Of a stretch of DNA of 64,000 nt, positions 45,754-54,044 are shown piece after piece. The stretch lies in assembly GCF_002240415.1 (NCBI RefSeq), contig NZ_CP020028.1:3807501-3871500 (forward strand), given 5' to 3'. Source of the DNA: Paenibacillus kribbensis (GTDB lineage: Bacteria; Bacillota; Bacilli; Paenibacillales; Paenibacillaceae). The stretch's first letter is position 1. The number at the start of each line of letters is the position of its first letter. The translations under genes were made by a program, and so were the position numbers. The notes below the pieces were generated by a model. The model had not been told where the DNA came from. It ran no database searches and saw only the letters and a list, made by a program, of their open reading frames with translations.

Positions 45754-46859
45754 ATACCCGGGCGGAACAAAAACCAGTCGTTGCTGTATTGACCGTGCAC
45801 GACGACGGGCAATTTTTCAAGGGGAATCAGCGTAATTTCAGGGATATCCTTGAAACGGGAACACGGATGGGTTATCAGGTGTACATCGTTACCGTCAGGG
45901 ATCTGAAGCTGCCAGCTGAAACGGTCAAGGGGTATATCTTCAACAAAAGCTTACAGGCTTGGGAAGAACAAAATTTTCCGCTTCCGCAGGTCATTTATAA
46001 TCGCATCCCAAACCGCAATTATGAACTTAAAACCTCTGTGCGCGCAAAGCTGGAGGAAATTTCGCACACTTCTGGCATTGAGCTATACAATCCGGGCTTT
46101 TTTAACAAGTGGGAACTGTTCAAATGGCTCCGCACCTCGGAATCCACACGGCAGTTCGTTCCCGCAACCAAACGGTTAAGCGATCTGCCTGCCTTGGGGA
46201 AGATGCTATCTGCGTTTCCATACCTGTATCTCAAGCCGGAAAATGGCAAGGCCGGAAAGGGAATTATGATTCTTAAATTCCAACCAGAGCATCTAATGGC
46301 CTACAGGCTGACGATTCAGCATGACAAAAAAAGCGTAACCTACAAATCCGTGTCGCTGTCTCGGCTATGGGGACGTATCCGCCGGGAAGCAAGTAATTCG
46401 CCTTATATCATTCAGCAGGGGATTGACCTGGCAACTTATCAAAAAAAACCGTTTGATCTGCGTATCCTGGTACAAAAAAATGCCCGCGGTGCGTGGAGCA
46501 TTACCGGAGTCGGTGCCAGACTGGCGGGTAAAGGAAGCATTACGACACATGTTCCGCGCGGTGGAAGTGTGGAGGACCCGTTCCAGCTCCTCTCCTCCCT
46601 GTTTGGACCTGAGGACAGCGAAGATTTGCTGAGCAAAATTAAAAGCACAGCCATTCAGATTGCACGTCAAATTGAACGCGCATCCGGCCTTTCCCATGGC
46701 GAAATGTCTATGGATTTGGGTGTGGAAACAAATGGAACTCTCTGGTTTTTTGAAGCCAATGCCAAACCAATGAAATTCGACGAGCCGGAAATCCGTCAAA
46801 AATCGCTAAGACGCATATTCCAGTACAGCTCCTTTTTGGCTGGGCGAATGAAATCATGA
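45750..46859 (+). CDS. YheC/YheD-family ATP-grasp protein, paralogue 4 (short form)
   Basis: 369 residues; GAGGAACT stands right before the ATG that overlaps the previous stop. Core only. Motifs: YLKPENGKAGKGIMIL, PFDLRILVQKNA and DLGVETNGTLWFFEANAKP. The central YNRIPNRNYELK block is shared with paralogues 1-3. A GNAT gene follows after 16 bp. Confidence 0.88.
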   Translation: MNTRAEQKPVVAVLTVHDDGQFFKGNQRNFRDILETGTRMGYQVYIVTVRDLKLPAETVKGYIFNKSLQAWEEQNFPLPQVIYNRIPNRNYELKTSVRAKLEEISHTSGIELYNPGFFNKWELFKWLRTSESTRQFVPATKRLSDLPALGKMLSAFPYLYLKPENGKAGKGIMILKFQPEHLMAYRLTIQHDKKSVTYKSVSLSRLWGRIRREASNSPYIIQQGIDLATYQKKPFDLRILVQKNARGAWSITGVGARLAGKGSITTHVPRGGSVEDPFQLLSSLFGPEDSEDLLSKIKSTAIQIARQIERASGLSHGEMSMDLGVETNGTLWFFEANAKPMKFDEPEIRQKSLRRIFQYSSFLAGRMKS

Positions 46860-46875
46860 TCAAGGAAGTGGAATC

Positions 46876-47391
46876 ATGCTGCAATTTAGTGATGTTCATC
46901 ATATGCCCACCCGAAGCTGGCTGCTGAGACGACGACAGTTACTGTTTCTCGCCCGCAGTTCAGGCGGCATGCGCATTACTCGCAATGCGCTGCGGCAGTT
47001 AGCCGTTTTAACGCCGGAGCAATTGAACAATCCCGGCTCCTCTCTCCTGTGCGCTTATGTGCGCACAGAGAAGGGCTTGCGGATTGCGGGATTTTCCCTC
47101 GCTTTGAATTACGGGAAGGATGCATGCATCGTGATCGTTCGTCCGCTTTACCGGGGCCGCAGACTGGGCGCTAGACTGCTGTCCGCCCAGCTCGAACAGT
47201 TGCACCGCCTGACGTGCAGCGTAGCCGCCGACAATATAGCCAGTCTCAAAACCTGTTTTCGAGCCGGACTTGTTGCGAATGAAATGACGACTGGACCGAC
47301 CGGAAAACCCACGCTAATATTTCGCGGGGAGCTATCCGAAGATAAGCAGACGGCAGAGGAAGGTGGAATGCTGTGCCAAAACCTGTCCTAG
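46876..47391 (+). CDS. GNAT-family N-acetyltransferase inside the ATP-grasp cluster
   Basis: 171 residues, AAGGAAG about 10 bases before the ATG. The GNAT fold is visible from IAGFSLALNYGKDACIVIV into the acetyl-CoA loop PLYRGRRLGARLLSAQLEQL (R-x-x-x-G-x-R/G pattern), then SVAADNIASLKTCFRAGLV. It would acetylate an amine of a small molecule or protein. The next ATP-grasp gene starts within its last 19 bases, so it is an integral part of the unit. Confidence 0.88.
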   Translation: MLQFSDVHHMPTRSWLLRRRQLLFLARSSGGMRITRNALRQLAVLTPEQLNNPGSSLLCAYVRTEKGLRIAGFSLALNYGKDACIVIVRPLYRGRRLGARLLSAQLEQLHRLTCSVAADNIASLKTCFRAGLVANEMTTGPTGKPTLIFRGELSEDKQTAEEGGMLCQNLS

Positions 47392-48584
47392 GCATCATGA
47401 CCTTGTATTTGAACAACAAGAAGCATTTGGAGGAGCGCGACATATATGAGCGCATGATTGCAGAAGGCAAAAGACTGGGACTGGATACGTATGTATTCAC
47501 TCCTGCAGATGTCCATAAGGATCGCAGGCTTCTCCTTGCCCAAATCTATGATCCACATAGCAGAAAATGGACCCTAAAATGGCGAGAATTTCCGGATATG
47601 ATTTTCGACCGTTGCCGGGTACAGCGCAGTGAGCGGTATCTTCAATTGAAACAGTTTCGATTGCAATATACAGACCTCGTCTATTTAAACCGACCGCTGA
47701 GTAATAAATGGGCCATTCACCAGCAGCTTGCGAGAAAGGCTGCCTTTCGCCCCCATCTGCCTGCAACAGAGCTATTCAATGGATTTCATAGTGTAAAGCG
47801 AATGCTCAAGCAGAATTCACTGGTGTACCTCAAACCGATTAACGGTACGGGAGGGCGCGGTATTTTACGCATTGAGCCTATTAACAAACAAAGGGACCTG
47901 TATCTGGTTGAGGGCCGCAATCTCAAGCGTCGCATTATTCCCCAGCAACGGGTACGCCTGGACCGTCTGGAGCCACGTTTAAGCAGATGGAACATGAATA
48001 ACTACATCGTTCAGGAAGGCATTCCTGTACAGCTGCCGAATGGCAGGGTCCATGATTACCGCATGCTGGTACAGAAAAATAGCCAAGGAGTATGGGAATT
48101 AACCGGATGCGCCGGACGGATCGGGGCACATCGAAGCGTCACTTCCAACCTCCATGGCGGAGGCAAGGCGGTACCGATGAAGCAACTGCTGACTCAATGG
48201 ATTCGTGATGAAGACCATAGAGAGAAAATTATCAAGCAAGGGGAAAAGCTCGGACTGGATATTGCTGCTTACCTGGAGAAGAGCTACGGAGCATTGTGTG
48301 AGCTTGCACTTGATCTGGCAATCAACAAGGATGGTCAAATTTACGTGCTGGAGGTCAATCCCAAGCCAGCCCGCGAGGTATTTTCACGTATTGGTGAAAA
48401 AGAGACCTATCGCCGTGCCATCGCCAGGCCCATGGAATACGCCTTGTGGGTCTACCACACACAGATTAATCCAAAGCCCCAGACGGATAAGACAGAAGAT
48501 AAAGCAGAGAATAAAACAGAAAATAAAACAGAGGATAAAATAGAAGATAAAACAGAGAATAAGGCAAAGGAAGGCTCCGCGTAA
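47373..48584 (+). CDS. YheC/YheD-family ATP-grasp protein, paralogue 5 with Lys/Glu repeat tail
   Basis: 403 residues, GTG start with GGAAGGTGG upstream and 19-base overlap with the GNAT gene. Core only: YLKPINGTGGRGILRI, VHDYRMLVQKNS and DLAINKDGQIYVLEVNPKP. A ~35-residue C-terminal tail repeats K-T/A-E-D/N units and has no counterpart in the other four. The tail is encoded by an A-rich tandem repeat (about 48484-48570). Last gene before a strong terminator. Confidence 0.88.
   Translation: MPKPVLGIMTLYLNNKKHLEERDIYERMIAEGKRLGLDTYVFTPADVHKDRRLLLAQIYDPHSRKWTLKWREFPDMIFDRCRVQRSERYLQLKQFRLQYTDLVYLNRPLSNKWAIHQQLARKAAFRPHLPATELFNGFHSVKRMLKQNSLVYLKPINGTGGRGILRIEPINKQRDLYLVEGRNLKRRIIPQQRVRLDRLEPRLSRWNMNNYIVQEGIPVQLPNGRVHDYRMLVQKNSQGVWELTGCAGRIGAHRSVTSNLHGGGKAVPMKQLLTQWIRDEDHREKIIKQGEKLGLDIAAYLEKSYGALCELALDLAINKDGQIYVLEVNPKPAREVFSRIGEKETYRRAIARPMEYALWVYHTQINPKPQTDKTEDKAENKTENKTEDKIEDKTENKAKEGSA
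48484..48570 (+). repeat. Imperfect A-rich tandem repeat coding KTED/KTEN units
   Basis: Units of about 12-15 bases based on GATAAAACAGA(G/A) recur six to seven times at the 3' end of ATP-grasp paralogue 5. Such tracts change length by slippage. Confidence 0.75.
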
Positions 48585-48605
48585 AGTGGCTGCCTTCCTT
48601 TTTTT
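48567..48605 (+). terminator. Terminator of the ATP-grasp cluster
   Basis: AAGGAAGGC and GCCTTCCTT arms followed by TTTTTTG. No other terminator is seen from 41803 to here. Confidence 0.88.
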
Positions 48606-48693
48606 GTTGTCTGCCCGACATTGCTTGGATTGTGTGTATCATATATATATGACGCGTCAAGCATATCTAGAAGCAGTAATTTGCGGTACGTAA

Positions 48694-49395
48694 TTACTTA
48701 GCGTTTTTATAAAGCGTAAGCAGCTGGGTGAAATCCGTAATAATCGCATCGGAGCCCTGCAACTCGTCGTTTACGCCAAATCCGGCATAAGCGCAGCCGA
48801 TGACCGTCTGTCCGTTCTTTTTACCCGCTTCCACATCAGAGGAGCGGTCTCCAACCATCCATATGTTCGAAATTTCATGCTTGCTCAATAAAATTTTCAG
48901 CAAATCCACTTTGGAAAGCGTGCTGTACTCCCCGGCACTGTACAAACCTTCAAAAATAGGAACCATCTCATAGGCAGCAGCGATTCCCTTTACATAATCC
49001 TCCAGTCCGTTACTTGCTACAAATAGTCGGACACCCTGCTCATGGAGAGTCTGGAGTGTTTCTTGTACATGTGGATACAGCGCATGACTTCCGTTCTTCA
49101 ATCCCTCCAGCTCTAGCTGAAGCAGCAGCTCGTCCGCCCTTCTGTGGGCTGCTTCACTGGCTTCCGGCATCACTCTTCTCCAGATTTCGTCCAGCAGCAT
49201 GCCCAAACTATTCAAAATAAGCTCCTCGGGAGGAGTCTCCCCTTCATAAAGCCCTTCGGCGCGCAGCGTATCAAACAGTTTGTGGTATGCAGGTAGCAGC
49301 AATGTCTCCGTCTGAAAAAGTGTACCGTCCATATCAAAAACCATAGCCTCAGGCTTCTTCAACACAGGTGCATTGTTCATGTAGTTATCAGTCAT
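48694..49395 (-). CDS. HAD-superfamily phosphatase
   Basis: 233 residues from the ATG at 49395, preceded by TAGGAAAGGA; a longer open frame reaches 49488 but overlaps a gene remnant. HAD motifs: VFDMDGTLFQTE, VASNGLEDYV, Lys in LSKVDLLK, and WMVGDRSSDVEAG. A phosphoglycolate-phosphatase-like cap lies between motifs I and II. Substrate unknown. It may be the last gene of the cotJ-glycosyltransferase unit, or convergent with the ATP-grasp cluster by chance. Confidence 0.88.
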   Translation of the reverse strand: MTDNYMNNAPVLKKPEAMVFDMDGTLFQTETLLLPAYHKLFDTLRAEGLYEGETPPEELILNSLGMLLDEIWRRVMPEASEAAHRRADELLLQLELEGLKNGSHALYPHVQETLQTLHEQGVRLFVASNGLEDYVKGIAAAYEMVPIFEGLYSAGEYSTLSKVDLLKILLSKHEISNIWMVGDRSSDVEAGKKNGQTVIGCAYAGFGVNDELQGSDAIITDFTQLLTLYKNAK

Positions 49396-49420
49396 TCCTT
49401 TCCTATGTAGGTTTACAACT

Positions 49421-49636
49421 TCAACCCCTCTCATGATAAGCAATAAGAGAGGTCGTGTAAACCTCATAGCGCATAGCCAACGATTCATCAGGTGTTAGAT
49501 ACTCCAGCACTGAAATACATACAATTTTATCAAAGCTGGCATCCTCATACGACAGGGCGGTCAAATTGGCATGTGCGGAGTGGAGGCGAACCGGCGAAAT
49601 TTCCAGAATGCGCTCAGCCGCCTCCTGTTCAAATGA
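49421..49636 (-). pseudogene. Remnant of a SAM-dependent methyltransferase
   Basis: 72 codons between two stops. They read as the middle of a class I methyltransferase: EAAERILEISPVRLHSA, then ALSYEDASFDKIVCISVLEY with the post-motif II-like acidic region. There is no start codon with a ribosome site and no glycine-rich SAM motif. It begins immediately after, and in the same frame as, the TGA of the 944-residue gene upstream. Most likely a deletion removed the front of a separate methyltransferase gene. Confidence 0.75.
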
Positions 49637-52471
49637 TCAAATTGCCCTTGCGACACAGCAGAGCTCATGTCCTCGTTTCTCGCCTTGAAGTTTGGCCAGC
49701 AGCCCCATTTGTTCCGTAAAATCAAGCTCACCGTACAACGGATGGGCTTCCAGCAAAGCATCCAAACCGGAGGAAAGCTGACGGGTGAACAAAGCTACTG
49801 GGCGTAAGCCGGACTTCGCCAGCAGCAGCGCCAACGTATGCTCCGAATAATGATACAAATGATTTTCCTCCGTGAATAAAGGTGAATAAGCGCCGTAAGC
49901 TTCATTGGTAAACGAGTTTTTATTGGGAACTGTAATATATAACGTCCCGTCAGGCAGAAGCTGTTCGCGTAAATCCATCAAAAAGGCGATCGGGTCCGCA
50001 ATATGCTCCAGCACATGCCAGCATGCAACGGCCTCGTATTGGTTATCCAAGGATAAGTCAGTATCCTCCTCCAATTTTTCCGGTTCTTGTGGAAGATCAT
50101 CTGTTTCAATTTTTCCGTTCCAATAGCCTGGCAATAAATCTACATCATATTTGTCTTTAGCATAGGCACGCGAGTCAACAGAAGGCTCAATCCCCATTGC
50201 ATTCCATCCGCTTTGAAGCGCGGCATGGATAAACTCTCCGGTACCCGATCCGATCTCGAGTAAATTTCCTTTGCCCGGACTGAACATATCCAGTAGCATA
50301 ACTCCAAAAAGGGCATGCTCCTCGTAAGTTGAAGCCGCAGCGCTATCTTGCATGGCAGCCCATTTGACATTATAAATCTCTGCAATCATATCCTCAGGCT
50401 GTATACGATCCACATCATTGCGGAAAACCAATCCACAGGAGCCGCACCCCAGCAGTGTAAAATGCTCATATCGATGAAATACGCCTATTTCAGATGAGCC
50501 GCATAATTGGCACTTTACGCCTTGCTCTACTCCTTTTTCCTGCTCTACTCCTTTTTCCTGCGCTTCTCCCTGTTCATAAAATGTGTCCTTTGCTTCCTCG
50601 TTGATTTCTGGCTCCGGATTACCAACAACCTGAACACTGGCGATCCTGGCGACATCCGAAGTGGTATTGTGATGGATACCTTCATGTTCAGAGGCCGGTT
50701 CGTCCCTTACTTTTTTGCTATCTTGATCTACCCAAAGCGTGAGTCGGGGATTCGGATCCAAAATCGATTCATATTGCTCTTTCCAGCCATAACGAGCATT
50801 CGGGTCCAACAGCTGGTACCGTTCTAATTTGGCTGCCCGAATAGCAGGTGTATACCATCCCCAATGCTGGACACGGTAGTTGCTAATCTCACTGGGAAGG
50901 TCAAGCACATTCTCGGGAAATCTCCCGCAGCGCAAAGATTGCTCCTTCCATTTATAGGAAAACCCTTCCTTGTATCGAATTAAAAATGGGCGATAATACC
51001 GATGGGCCTGCCAATAGTCATCATCGCGATAATGCGTGGAAGACCACATATCATACAGCCTGAAGCAAATCGTATCGGCTTTCGTTCCCGCTAACAAAGA
51101 ATGTACCTCTTGAGCAAATCGGGATTCGAACATTTCGTCAGCATCCATATTCAAAATCCATTCCGGGGAGGAGGCCACAGTCTCTCTCCACTGCTGCTTC
51201 CGCAGTTCCACTTCATTGGCAATGGAGGCTGTTTCATTCCGAATCAAACGCAGTGGAATTCCCTTCAGCAGCTCCCGGCACAATTCACCGCTACCGTCAT
51301 GGCTGCCATCATCAATAATGACCGCTTCATCAATGTATTCCCGATGACTTAGGAGCACATCTCTGAGCTTGCGATCCGCCTCATTGTATACCGTCATGCT
51401 CAGCGTCAGTTTGGGCTTGGAGGCAGCTGGTGTATGAAGCTCACTTTGACGTGGTCCGGAGAATGCTTGCGGCACTACAAAAGAATCTGTAATGTACCTG
51501 GCAAAGACTGCAGACTCACGGAGATGATCAGGTATTCCAGGTTCAGAGAACTTGGGGGTTCTTGATGGAGTGGAAGGATTGTAGGACAGAAAATGATTAG
51601 AAGCATCTGGGTGTTCTGCATGAGCTAAATGTTCTGGATGGTCCGTATTAGCAGCACTCGAAGTAAAATAATTTAGAGTAGATAGTAACTGCTCTGCCTT
51701 GATCCGATCCGCTTCCCGGTACAGATGCATCGCCGGATAGTGCGTATCTACAAAAAGTGGAAATCCATACGCTGCCGCCCGGATACTAAAATGCCGATCT
51801 TCCCCCCAATAGGAAACGTTTTTAATTTTACCAAAGTGAACCCCTGCTTCCAGCGCCCGTCTGCGGATTAAGGTACAAGCTCCCAAACCGCCCACCTCAT
51901 ACAAGCCCGGGATATGCAGCTGGTGTATAAAATGCAGCTCGCGATGTGCTCGCTCCTCTGCTGACAATACCTCGCCTTCTTCACGATGAAACAAATTATA
52001 TTCGTCACTGACCCACACTTGAGGCAACAGTGCCCCATCCGGCTGCCATCGTGTCCAGAAAATCTCGGATACGATATCCTTCTCCGTCTCTATCAGCCTG
52101 CACAGGGTACGGGAATGGAGAACCAGGTCTGAATCAACCAAAAATAGCGCGTCATAATGATGCTGAAGTGCATACTCAATGAGACGATTTTTAAAGCCGG
52201 CCACTTTCCAGACGAGGGCAGGCGGCCAATGGTGGATGTTCTCATCAATACGGTCCTCCGCTTGCTGCAAACCTGTCAACAAGGGCAAAACCCGCCCTGG
52301 CAGCCGATTGGCAAAATCAACAAGCCACTTGCTTGAGGTCAGATTGTCATTATCATCGACGAACAAATAATCCGGCAGCACGTCAGGTGAGTCCAATCGC
52401 TCCAATGCTTGAAGAAACAAACTCAAAATTTCGGGCTTCTGATGTACCGGACTGCCGATTAGTATACGCAT
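49637..52471 (-). CDS. Three-part protein: two glycosyltransferase domains and a zinc-ribbon methyltransferase
   Basis: 944 residues, GGAGGTG before the ATG. Domain 1 (~1-260): GT-A-like, with FLVDSDLVLHS and GEDRHFSIRAAAYG. Domain 2 (~355-600): GT2, with LSMTVYNEAD, VIIDDGSHDGSG and LNMDADEMFES. Domain 3 (~657-940): four-Cys ribbon CQLCGSS...CGSCGLVF and a class I methyltransferase with LLEIGSGTGEF and CWHVLEHIADP. Low-complexity linkers join the parts; the second contains an exact 18-bp duplication. It lies 62 bp after cotJC on the same strand, so glycosylation plus methylation of a spore-surface glycan or protein is a reasonable inference. No signal peptide: cytoplasmic. Confidence 0.9.
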   Translation of the reverse strand: MRILIGSPVHQKPEILSLFLQALERLDSPDVLPDYLFVDDNDNLTSSKWLVDFANRLPGRVLPLLTGLQQAEDRIDENIHHWPPALVWKVAGFKNRLIEYALQHHYDALFLVDSDLVLHSRTLCRLIETEKDIVSEIFWTRWQPDGALLPQVWVSDEYNLFHREEGEVLSAEERAHRELHFIHQLHIPGLYEVGGLGACTLIRRRALEAGVHFGKIKNVSYWGEDRHFSIRAAAYGFPLFVDTHYPAMHLYREADRIKAEQLLSTLNYFTSSAANTDHPEHLAHAEHPDASNHFLSYNPSTPSRTPKFSEPGIPDHLRESAVFARYITDSFVVPQAFSGPRQSELHTPAASKPKLTLSMTVYNEADRKLRDVLLSHREYIDEAVIIDDGSHDGSGELCRELLKGIPLRLIRNETASIANEVELRKQQWRETVASSPEWILNMDADEMFESRFAQEVHSLLAGTKADTICFRLYDMWSSTHYRDDDYWQAHRYYRPFLIRYKEGFSYKWKEQSLRCGRFPENVLDLPSEISNYRVQHWGWYTPAIRAAKLERYQLLDPNARYGWKEQYESILDPNPRLTLWVDQDSKKVRDEPASEHEGIHHNTTSDVARIASVQVVGNPEPEINEEAKDTFYEQGEAQEKGVEQEKGVEQGVKCQLCGSSEIGVFHRYEHFTLLGCGSCGLVFRNDVDRIQPEDMIAEIYNVKWAAMQDSAAASTYEEHALFGVMLLDMFSPGKGNLLEIGSGTGEFIHAALQSGWNAMGIEPSVDSRAYAKDKYDVDLLPGYWNGKIETDDLPQEPEKLEEDTDLSLDNQYEAVACWHVLEHIADPIAFLMDLREQLLPDGTLYITVPNKNSFTNEAYGAYSPLFTEENHLYHYSEHTLALLLAKSGLRPVALFTRQLSSGLDALLEAHPLYGELDFTEQMGLLAKLQGEKRGHELCCVARAI
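50525..50560. repeat. Exact 18-bp tandem duplication inside the glycosyltransferase gene
   Basis: CTCTACTCCTTTTTCCTG occurs twice in tandem (50525-50542, 50543-50560), coding the repeated QEKGVE linker before the zinc ribbon. The frame is kept. Confidence 0.9.
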
Positions 52472-52533
52472 GAGTCAACACCTCCATCAGGAAATACAAT
52501 CTTCCCTTTCAGCATGCTGTTACAAAAATCCCC

Positions 52534-53103
52534 TTAAAATACCTTCTTCCGGTCTCGTTCCCCCTTCAAAATTTCCACAGATTCGCGGAAGCGGAGGGAA
52601 TGGATTATTTCGCGTTCACGCAAAAACTTCAAACTATCCTGCAAATCCACATCGTCTGTCAAATCAATCAGCCACTGGTATGTAGCTCTCGCCTTTTCCT
52701 CTGCCGCAATATCCTCATACAAGTCTGCGATGGGATCGCCCTTGGCTTGAATATAAGTCGCTGTAAAAGGAACTCCGCCTGCGCTTTGGTAAAATAAAGC
52801 ACGGTCATGCGCTGCATAATGTTCGCCCAGACCGGCCGCTTTCAATTGCTCCACACTCGCATCCTTTGTCAGCTTGTATATCATCGTGGCAATCATCTCG
52901 AGATGGGCAAATTCCTCCGTGCCTATATCATTTAATACACCGATGACCTTATCGGGAATGGTATAACGCTGATTCAGGTAACGCAAAGCTGCGGCGAGCT
53001 CACCATCCGCTCCACCATACTGCTCCATGAGCAACTTGGCCATGTGAGGATCACATTTGCTAACACGTACAGGATATTGCAGCTTTTTCTCATATACCCA
53101 CAT
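52534..53103 (-). CDS. cotJC: Spore coat protein CotJC (manganese-catalase-like)
   Basis: 189 residues. Four-helix ferritin-like/Mn-catalase fold with metal-ligand signatures GTEEFAHLEMIATMIYKL and DIAAEEKARATYQWLI. B. subtilis CotJC is an inner-coat polypeptide made under sigma-E. Follows cotJB by 33 bp. The usual N-terminus MWVYEKKLQYPV is intact. Confidence 0.96.
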   Translation of the reverse strand: MWVYEKKLQYPVRVSKCDPHMAKLLMEQYGGADGELAAALRYLNQRYTIPDKVIGVLNDIGTEEFAHLEMIATMIYKLTKDASVEQLKAAGLGEHYAAHDRALFYQSAGGVPFTATYIQAKGDPIADLYEDIAAEEKARATYQWLIDLTDDVDLQDSLKFLREREIIHSLRFRESVEILKGERDRKKVF

Positions 53104-53136
53104 TCAGGTCCCTCCTTTATAAAAGGTTATATCTGC

Positions 53137-53628
53137 CTATACCTGCCACGGCCAAGGGGTTTGGCTCCATTCCCAAGGGTATTTGGAATAGGCGCGACCA
53201 AAGTTTTGCAAAGGTCCGTATAGGAGCTGATACTCGTTAGCAATCGCAGTTCTTTCCCGTGTGAGCTTGTTGAACTGTTCAATCGCCTGCAAATCATCCG
53301 GGTGTGTATTCAGATACAAATTCAGCTCTACCAAAACAAAATCCACTGCTTGGAGCTTCTCCAACAGCGCATAAAACTGTGCATCCCCCGGTTTGGGGTG
53401 AGGTGTGTAGCTCGGGTGCGGGTTTCTGGCTTGATCATAATCCTGGGCTTGGCTCTGGTACTGATTTTGGTTTTGGTCTTGGTTTTGGAACTGGTTTTGA
53501 TACTGGTACTGATATGAATTTGAATAGGGGCTATGATATTGATTCTGCTGTTGATGCTGACTTACTTGCTCGTTTGGCTGTTGAGACTGGTTGTGGGTCT
53601 GACCCTGATTTGGATTTGGATGCTCCAT
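53137..53628 (-). CDS. cotJB: Spore coat protein CotJB with a Gln/Asn-rich N-terminal extension
   Basis: 163 residues. The C-terminal ~85 residues are a normal CotJB (YALLEKLQAVDFVLVELNLY, then a Trp/Pro-rich end). The first ~78 residues are an added low-complexity region: over 40% Gln with Asn, Tyr, Ser and His. Ordinary CotJB proteins are about 85-90 residues. The extension is coded by hexamer-like repeats (near 53450-53520). It may act as an adhesive or assembly segment in the coat. Confidence 0.9.
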   Translation of the reverse strand: MEHPNPNQGQTHNQSQQPNEQVSQHQQQNQYHSPYSNSYQYQYQNQFQNQDQNQNQYQSQAQDYDQARNPHPSYTPHPKPGDAQFYALLEKLQAVDFVLVELNLYLNTHPDDLQAIEQFNKLTRERTAIANEYQLLYGPLQNFGRAYSKYPWEWSQTPWPWQV

Positions 53629-53629
53629 G

Positions 53630-53854
53630 TTACTCGCCTCCCTCCTGGTTTCGCCTAGGCTGATAAGGGCTGAAAAGCAATGGCCATAGCGTTCCTCTCG
53701 TCAGCGCCTCTTCCGGACTGAATTGCGGCAGACCAGGCGGCTGAAATTGTACAAACAAATTTGGCGGTAACACATAAGTCTTGCACAGAACGGGCGGACA
53801 CGGATCGAACGGACCGACAAACGGTGCATACTCACCTTGCTGGGGAAATTTCAC
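53630..53854 (-). CDS. cotJA: Spore coat associated protein CotJA
   Basis: 74 residues, GTG start with AAAGGAGGT upstream. Pro/Phe-rich; GPFDPCPPVLCKTYVLPPNL and QPPGLPQFSPEEALTRGTLW are typical of CotJA. First gene of cotJABC; its TAA is one base before the cotJB ATG. CATATGTT lies ~40 bp upstream, a partial sigma-E -10. Confidence 0.93.
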   Translation of the reverse strand: MKFPQQGEYAPFVGPFDPCPPVLCKTYVLPPNLFVQFQPPGLPQFSPEEALTRGTLWPLLFSPYQPRRNQEGGE

Positions 53855-53940
53855 GGGCCGGGACCTCCTTTGATTGATCCATCTGCTTTACTATTCAACA
53901 TATGCCGCATTGCCCAAGTCTCGAACAAAAAAATGCAGAT

Positions 53941-53986
53941 AAAAAAAGAACCTTCAAAACCACGATAACGTGGATTCAAAGGCCCC
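53941..53986 (-). terminator. Terminator of the CNNM/CBS membrane protein gene
   Basis: Minus strand GCCTTTGAATCCACG and CGTGGTTTTGAAGG arms followed by TTCTTTTTTT. Confidence 0.85.
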
Positions 53987-54044
53987 TTCTCTATTCTTCT
54001 ATAATAACTTACATACCTGAACTGACCGCACCTATCTATTGGGA

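Noticed and set aside
49561..49761. 66-codon minus-strand frame over the glycosyltransferase end
   Set aside because: Out of frame with both the glycosyltransferase and the methyltransferase remnant; no start signal.
53450..53520. Short repeated units that could suggest a CRISPR
   Set aside because: Direct hexamer-like coding repeats without spacers inside cotJB; no cas genes in the window.
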